Shown here: piece after piece, positions 58,590-64,000 of the stretch
How the letters are laid out: each line of letters begins with the position of its first letter
Numbering within the stretch: position 1 is the stretch's first letter
Assembly (NCBI GenBank): GCA_937904325.1
Contig: CALGTK010000376.1
Coordinates: 46,871 to 110,870, forward strand
DNA length: 64,000 nucleotides
From: an uncultured Planctomyces sp.
Lineage (GTDB): Bacteria; Planctomycetota; Planctomycetia; Planctomycetales; Planctomycetaceae
Reading direction: 5' to 3'
Made by a program: the position numbers and the translations under genes
Notes under the pieces: model-generated
Told to the model about the DNA's origin: nothing
Seen by the model: only the letters and a program-made list of their open reading frames with translations
The model's database searches: none

Positions 58590-59870
58590 ATGAGTGCAGA
58601 CACTCTTTCGAAATGCGTTCCTCTTGGTCTCGCCCCAAGCTTCGGCTTCGGAGACCGCATCGGGCTGGCGACTCCCGGCCATGTTGAGTCCATGAAACGA
58701 TCAGCAAACGGCATCGAGCCGATCTTTCCTCAGCAGTCCATCCGAGAAATGACCCGTACGCAGCGTACCGCTCAGCAGGTCATGGACGATGCGATGAACG
58801 GCGCTCGCGAAGCTGGGTGGACCGGCCGCATCGGAGCTGACGCTGACCACCTTAAAACTCCGGACGACGTTAACGTCACTCAGGCCGTTGGTTTTACCTT
58901 CTTCACGATCGACCCGTCCGACGACGTCGACCAGAAGGCTGACGATTACGACGAGTCCACTCTTCGTGAAAAGTTCGGTTCTGCTAAAGGTGCCGCACCC
59001 TGGTACGACACCTACCTCGGCAAGTCGGTCGATCTTTCAACGGGAGCGACGATCGAGTTGACCGAAGAAGCCTGCATGCGAGCGGCAGTGAAGTACGGTC
59101 CGGCAATTTCGCGAGCCCTTTTACTGGGTGACCACATTAAGAGCGTGAACGAGTCGGCTGGTACGGACTACGAAGTCGAACTCTCTGTCGACGAAACCGA
59201 CCAGCCAACAACGCTGGCCGAACATTACATCATCGCCGATCAGTGCATCGCTGGCGGAATGAAACTTGTCAGTCTGGCTCCGCGGTTCATCGGTGAACTG
59301 GAAAAAGGGGTGGACTACAAAGGCGACGTTGGAGCACTGGAAGCATCGCTGAACGATCACGCAGCAATCGCCGAACTGCTCGGCCCATACAAGCTGAGTC
59401 TGCACTCCGGTTCGGACAAGGTTTCGATGTACCCGGCACTGGCTCGCGCGACTAAAGGCCGCTTTCACGTGAAGACTGCCGGCACAAGCTACCTCGAAGC
59501 ACTGCGAGTCGTCGCCCGTCACGACGAAGCGTTGTTCCGTCGTATTATTCAGTTTGGTCGGGAACGTTACCCCGTCGACAAAGCCACGTACCATGTTTCA
59601 GCAACTAACCAAGCAGTGGTTCCAGGAGACGACCTCGACGCGAAAAAGCTCGAACAGGTCTACCTCGAATGCTGGTCAGACGTGCCGAAGGGACTTGGAT
59701 TCACCGAACCTGGCCGACAAATCCTGCATTGTACTTTCGGTTCAACTTTGACTGATCCGGAACTCGGACCAGCCGTTCGGTCGGTTCTGGAATCACACCC
59801 GGATACCTACACTGAAGTTCTGGCCGACCACTTCAGCCGCCATCTGGAAGCACTTGCTGAAGGCATGTAA
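58590..59870 (+). CDS. Tagaturonate epimerase (UxaE)-family protein
   Basis: GLAPSFGFGDRIGLATPGHVESM; RIGADADHLKTPDDVNVTQAVGFTFFTIDPSDDVDQKADDY; LAPRFIGELEKGVDYKGD; YKLSLHSGSDKVSMYPALARATKGRFHVKTAGTSYLEALRVVA. Confidence 0.85.
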   Translation: MSADTLSKCVPLGLAPSFGFGDRIGLATPGHVESMKRSANGIEPIFPQQSIREMTRTQRTAQQVMDDAMNGAREAGWTGRIGADADHLKTPDDVNVTQAVGFTFFTIDPSDDVDQKADDYDESTLREKFGSAKGAAPWYDTYLGKSVDLSTGATIELTEEACMRAAVKYGPAISRALLLGDHIKSVNESAGTDYEVELSVDETDQPTTLAEHYIIADQCIAGGMKLVSLAPRFIGELEKGVDYKGDVGALEASLNDHAAIAELLGPYKLSLHSGSDKVSMYPALARATKGRFHVKTAGTSYLEALRVVARHDEALFRRIIQFGRERYPVDKATYHVSATNQAVVPGDDLDAKKLEQVYLECWSDVPKGLGFTEPGRQILHCTFGSTLTDPELGPAVRSVLESHPDTYTEVLADHFSRHLEALAEGM

Positions 59871-60121
59871 GCGGCTGATCGAGTCGGTTATCAATTGATT
59901 CACCCGGATCGTGACTTCATCATCCACTGCGGGATGGCCTGCCAGCCAATCCTGCAGTGGATGTTTTAGTTCTGGACAGCTTTTGCTGAGTCCCATGCTC
60001 CGTGTGGGAACGCACCTTCTGGATGCTCGGCGTCTTTACAACCCACAAATTCAATTATCATTTCGTGGCGCAGAGCGTCAGTAACGAGTGAGACCTTCAA
60101 TCCAACGCATTGGCCTGATTC

Positions 60122-61402
60122 ATGTTCGACGGTGACCTGCTTGACGATGACGAGTTTCCCGGAGGAGTCTTCTCCGAAGAAATCGACGGAGGTCGATCCG
60201 GTGCACATCTCAGGTTGGGAGATCGCGGCATCACCGCTCGGAGTTCTGAAGGTCGCAAGTTTGTTATTTCTTATTCGGACTGTGATCTCGAATTGGGCGG
60301 TGACAGTGGTCGTATGGTCTTCTGTCGAACGGCTGATCGAAGCCTGACATTCTTTTGCGAGGATCGTCGTTTTCCCGAAGCACTCAAACGTGCTGCCGCC
60401 GGTGAATTGTTCGAACAGGTTGATCAGATACTGGCCGTTGGGAGTCGGCAGCGTTGGGTGAGCCGTATCGGCTTGTGGGTGATGCTTGCCGTTTGTGTGC
60501 TCGTACTGATCGGTGGCTATTACGCAGTTGTCTTCGGTGCTCAGCTTGCGATTGAAGCCGTACCGATGACTGTTGATGAACAAATTGCCGAGGCAGCACT
60601 GCCTTCCGTTCTTTCCGAATTTGGTGAGGAAATTAAAAGTCCGAAAGCCGTGAACGCAGTTCAAAGCGTCGTCGATCGGCTGGCTCCGCACTCTGCAATC
60701 CAAGACGTGAATTACCAGGTGCTGATAATCGATTCCGACGTCGTCAACGCCCTGGCATTGCCTGGCGGACGAATTCTGGTTTTCCGAGGACTTATCGACA
60801 CGATGGATTCGACAGAGCAGCTCTCTGCAGTCATCGCTCACGAAATGTCACACGTCACACTCCGGCACCACCTGAGACAAATTTCTCGCTCAGTCGGAAT
60901 TGTGGCCGCGGTCCACATCGTTATAGGAGACGTCGGGGGAATCGTCGCGTTTGGCACAGAAGTTCTGCAGACAGCCGCGTTGAACAATTACTCGCAGGGG
61001 CAGGAGACGGCAGCCGATCTCGAAGGTGCCCGCATGATGCACGCCGCCGGCCTCGACCCCCAAGCCATGATCCAGATGCTCGACTCGCTCCCGAACGCTC
61101 ACCTGCACGGTCCTCTTTCCTGGCTATCGACGCACCCGAATTCGAATGAAAGGATTAACTCAGTTCAGCAATTTCTTGATGAAACGGAGTCGCGTGACTA
61201 CAGTCAGTTGGACTTTCGGCTGGAAGAACTGCGAACAATACTTGATAACACTCAAACCGACGTCGTTCTGAACTCCGAAAGAAACGACAAAGAAACAGCA
61301 AACGATCCACCAGTGGATGATTCGCCAGTGGATGATTCGCCAGTGGATGATTCGACCGACGAGGAAACTGACAAGCGTGATGGCATCAAGTCGCAAGAGT
61401 AG
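60122..61402 (+). CDS. M48-family membrane zinc metalloprotease
   Basis: TM helix WVMLAVCVLVLIGGYYAVVFG; HEMSHVTLRHH active site; ETAADLEGARMMHAAGLDPQAMIQMLDSL; WLSTHPNSNERINSV. Confidence 0.9.
   Translation: MFDGDLLDDDEFPGGVFSEEIDGGRSGAHLRLGDRGITARSSEGRKFVISYSDCDLELGGDSGRMVFCRTADRSLTFFCEDRRFPEALKRAAAGELFEQVDQILAVGSRQRWVSRIGLWVMLAVCVLVLIGGYYAVVFGAQLAIEAVPMTVDEQIAEAALPSVLSEFGEEIKSPKAVNAVQSVVDRLAPHSAIQDVNYQVLIIDSDVVNALALPGGRILVFRGLIDTMDSTEQLSAVIAHEMSHVTLRHHLRQISRSVGIVAAVHIVIGDVGGIVAFGTEVLQTAALNNYSQGQETAADLEGARMMHAAGLDPQAMIQMLDSLPNAHLHGPLSWLSTHPNSNERINSVQQFLDETESRDYSQLDFRLEELRTILDNTQTDVVLNSERNDKETANDPPVDDSPVDDSPVDDSTDEETDKRDGIKSQE
61310..61354 (+). repeat. Three perfect 15-bp tandem repeats inside the M48 gene
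   Basis: ccagtggatgattcg x3, encoding PVDDS-PVDDS-PVDDS. Confidence 0.95.
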
Positions 61403-61474
61403 GTCTATCGATTTGACAACTCGAATCTGCGACACCGAACACCACACCAATACACTTGAAGATTGAGGCTGCTC

Positions 61475-62131
61475 ATGAAAGCGGAAGTTCGCGACAAACC
61501 CGCCTTCGCCAACATTCGAGCGGAGCTGAATGCTGGCGATTCAATCATCGCCGAATCCGATGCCATGGCGAGCATGAGTTCGTCTATCGAAATGAGCACT
61601 CGGTGGAATGGTGGCTTCTTCAGCGCCGTCGCTCGAAAGTTCTTTGGTGGCGAGTCACTTTTCGTCAACGAATTTACGACAAACAGCTCCGGCGAGATTG
61701 TGCTGACTCAACCATTCCCGGGCGACATTGAGTGCATCGATCTGAAAGGAACCACGATGTTTCTTCAGCCGGGAGCTTTTCTTGCCTGCGAGCCAAAAGT
61801 GAAACTCGGGCTGGGTTGGGCCGGCATTGCAAGCTTCATTGGTCGTGAAGGACTATTCCGCCTCAAAGTCAGCGGACACGGCAAAATCTGGTTCGGAGCG
61901 TACGGCGGAATCTTCGCTCGAGAAATCGACAGCGAATTCGTCGTCGACACCGGACATCTCGTCGCTTACGAACCGTCCATCAACCTGCGGATGGGCATGG
62001 CTGGTGGCATCTTCTCCAGCTTCTTTGGTGGAGAAGGGCTGGTCACACGTGTCAAAGGGCCCGGGCGAATTTACATGCAGTCTCGTTCGATAGGCGGACT
62101 GGCCGCCTGGACGAACTCACATTTGTGGTAG
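61475..62131 (+). CDS. AIM24/TIGR00266 family protein, copy 1
   Basis: MKAEVRDKPAFANIRAELNAGDSIIAESDAMASMSSSIEM; FFGGESLFVNEFT; GHGKIWFGAYGGIFAREIDSEFVVDTGHLVAYEPSI; GGEGLVTRVKGPGRIYMQSRS. Confidence 0.92.
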   Translation: MKAEVRDKPAFANIRAELNAGDSIIAESDAMASMSSSIEMSTRWNGGFFSAVARKFFGGESLFVNEFTTNSSGEIVLTQPFPGDIECIDLKGTTMFLQPGAFLACEPKVKLGLGWAGIASFIGREGLFRLKVSGHGKIWFGAYGGIFAREIDSEFVVDTGHLVAYEPSINLRMGMAGGIFSSFFGGEGLVTRVKGPGRIYMQSRSIGGLAAWTNSHLW

Positions 62132-62242
62132 ATACCCGAAGAGATTGCCCGCTGTACGTGACTCTGCAGGTTGCCGATCTCGACCGACCAGTGAGGCCCT
62201 GCAAACAATCGCTTCCGGATCAACGATCAGAGGAACGCTTAC

Positions 62243-62923
62243 ATGCAATACGAGATAAAGGCTCAGCCCGCCGCCTCGGTTGTCGACATCAGAATGTCGG
62301 CCGGTGAATCGATCACGGCCGAAGTCGGTGCAATGATCTCCATGACGATCGGCATGACCGTCGAAACAACTTCCCGCACGAAGGGAGGCAAAGGCGGCAT
62401 GATGAAGGGGCTCAAGCGAATGTTCGCGGGAGAAAACTTCTTCCTGAACCACTTCAGCTCGCACAGCGAAGGGCAAAGCCTGATCCTCGGCCCGCAGTTG
62501 ATGGGAGACATCATCCACTACCCGTTAAACGGTACGCTGATCGTTCAAGGTTCAAGTTGGCTGGCATCAGCCGCGAACATCGAAATCGACGCAAGCTGGC
62601 AAGGCCTGGGTAAAGCTCTCTTCAGCGGCGAGCGAATGTTCTGGGTCAAATGCTCGGGGCACGGCGATCTGTTCCTCAGTAGCTTCGGATCGATCTACGA
62701 AGTTGAAGTTGATGGAGAATTCACCGTCGACACGGGGCACATTGTCGCCTTCGAAGAGACGCTGGAATTCCAAATTGGAAAAGCAGGTAAGAGTCTGATT
62801 GGCAGTTTCCTCGGCGGCGAAGGACTTGTCTGCAAGTTCAACGGCCACGGAAAACTTTACTGCCAAAGCCACAACCCGCCATCGTTCGGAGCAGCCCTCG
62901 GTCCAATGTTGAAGACTCGATAA
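62243..62923 (+). CDS. AIM24/TIGR00266 family protein, copy 2
   Basis: ASVVDIRMSAGESITAEVGAMISMTIGMTVETTSR; FAGENFFLNHFS; GHGDLFLSSFGSIYEVEVDGEFTVDTGHIVAFEETL; GGEGLVCKFNGHGKLYCQSHN. Confidence 0.92.
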   Translation: MQYEIKAQPAASVVDIRMSAGESITAEVGAMISMTIGMTVETTSRTKGGKGGMMKGLKRMFAGENFFLNHFSSHSEGQSLILGPQLMGDIIHYPLNGTLIVQGSSWLASAANIEIDASWQGLGKALFSGERMFWVKCSGHGDLFLSSFGSIYEVEVDGEFTVDTGHIVAFEETLEFQIGKAGKSLIGSFLGGEGLVCKFNGHGKLYCQSHNPPSFGAALGPMLKTR

Positions 62924-62991
62924 ACAAGTCGCCGCGTTTCCTTGCCGATCACTAACAAAGCAGTCGCACTTAGCCTTCCGGGAACCATCTG

Positions 62992-63696
62992 ATGGATAGC
63001 GACGTACAATTCGAAATCAGCCAACGGCCGGACTTTGGCCTCATCTCCGTGCAGCTCGAACAAGGACAAAAGATCTTTGCCGAGCCATCCGCCATGGCCG
63101 CGATGGATCCGTCGATCACACTGAAAGCCGGCCTGAAAGGTGGCATCAGAAAAACAATCGGACGAGCCCTGGGTGGCGAGAGCATGGTCATCAACACGTT
63201 CACCGCCGACCGAGGTTCAGGCGAAGTAATCTTCGCTCCCGGAGCCCCCGGTGACGCCGCCCACTACCACCTCGACATGAACACGCTGATGGTTCAACGA
63301 GGCGCCTTCGTCGCCCACACCGACGGTGTCGAGCTGACCGGAAAATGGCAGGGAGCCAAAGGCTTCTTCAGCGGCAAGGGCCTGGTGCTGCTGCAGGCAT
63401 CGGGAACCGGCGACCTCTTCTTCAACTCGTACGGAGCCATCCTGGAAATGGACGTCCGAGACGAATACATCGTCGACACTGGCTACGTCGTCGCCTTCGA
63501 AAACACGCTCCATTACCAGGTCGACGTCCTTCCCGGCCTGAAAACAGGTGGCAAACTAAAAAGCTTCCTCTTCGGCGGAGAAGGCCTGGTCGCAAAATTC
63601 AGCGGTCAGGGAAAAATCTGGGTGCAAACCCGAGCCGTTAACTCATTCCTGACATGGGTCTACCCCTTCCGCCCAGCCCCAAAAAACAACAACTAG
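62992..63696 (+). CDS. AIM24/TIGR00266 family protein, copy 3
   Basis: FGLISVQLEQGQKIFAEPSAMAAMDPSITLKAG; GGESMVINTFTAD; GTGDLFFNSYGAILEMDVRDEYIVDTGYVVAFENTL; GGEGLVAKFSGQGKIWVQTRA. Confidence 0.92.
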   Translation: MDSDVQFEISQRPDFGLISVQLEQGQKIFAEPSAMAAMDPSITLKAGLKGGIRKTIGRALGGESMVINTFTADRGSGEVIFAPGAPGDAAHYHLDMNTLMVQRGAFVAHTDGVELTGKWQGAKGFFSGKGLVLLQASGTGDLFFNSYGAILEMDVRDEYIVDTGYVVAFENTLHYQVDVLPGLKTGGKLKSFLFGGEGLVAKFSGQGKIWVQTRAVNSFLTWVYPFRPAPKNNN

Positions 63697-63925
63697 CCGC
63701 CCGTGGCGCAACCGACGTTCACGACAAATTATGGTGTCCGGCAGTTCTCACTGTATGAGGCCTGCTGATTTAGTTGAGTGTCGGTTAGACGATGGTCAAT
63801 TCACGTGAATCAACCGCAATGTCGCAATGCTCAGCCCAACCGGACGCCGTTCCAAGTCAACGAATAACGAACGACTTCGAGAAGCTTGACTCCACGTCAC
63901 GAAGCACATAGTTTCCCCCACCTCG

Positions 63926-63999
63926 GGACGATTAGCTCAGTTGGCTAGAGCGCCACGTTGACATCGTGGAGGTCACTGGTTCAAGTCCAGTATCGTCCA
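63926..63999 (+). tRNA. tRNA-Val (anticodon GAC)
   Basis: Acceptor GGACGAT/ATCGTCC, D arm GCTC..GAGC, anticodon stem-loop CCACG-TTGACAT-CGTGG, T arm ACTGGTTCAAGTCCAGT; no encoded CCA visible before window end. Confidence 0.95.
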
Positions 64000-64000
64000 T

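Noticed and set aside
61310-61354. Possible short CRISPR-like array
   Set aside because: Direct 15-bp tandem units without spacers, in frame inside the M48 gene; a coding minisatellite, not CRISPR.
1-64000. Defence island, prophage or integrated element
   Set aside because: No integrase, phage structural, restriction, CRISPR-Cas, toxin-antitoxin or transposase proteins recognised; the terminal tRNA-Val could be an attachment site but nothing to its left supports an integrated element.

Overview
The window looks like a planctomycete chromosome segment. This follows from the density of planctomycete-typical families: four DUF1501 proteins (one N-terminally truncated), two DUF1549/DUF1553 cytochrome-c-type proteins, a DUF1552/SUMF1/DUF1592-type cluster, three Gfo/Idh/MocA oxidoreductases, a sulfatase and tandem AIM24/TIGR00266 proteins. 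Housekeeping anchors are rpmI-rplT-pheS, trmB, aroC, a TruC-like pseudouridine synthase and a terminal tRNA-Val(GAC). The most interesting loci are: (1) a 31.2-36.5 kb regulatory/redox neighbourhood with a CarH/LitR-like MerR+B12-fold regulator whose cobalamin-ligand motif is substituted (DxHxxG to DxYxxP), an SRPBCC protein, a sigma-70 factor, a SelL-like redox protein and a two-domain fasciclin protein; (2) a TolC-like lipoprotein with a large central insertion, three tandem HlyD-type adaptors and a MacB-like permease with no ATPase beside it; (3) a sulfatase with a C-terminal domain resembling the von Hippel-Lindau beta domain; (4) three tandem AIM24 paralogues after an M48 protease; (5) several decayed gene relics (two-component system, DUF1559, M56/BlaR1, secreted metalloprotease, FecR/LamG-type protein) in the intergenic spaces. 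No CRISPR array, intact transposon or prophage was recognised. All calls come from reading the sequence and supplied translations; no database search was run.
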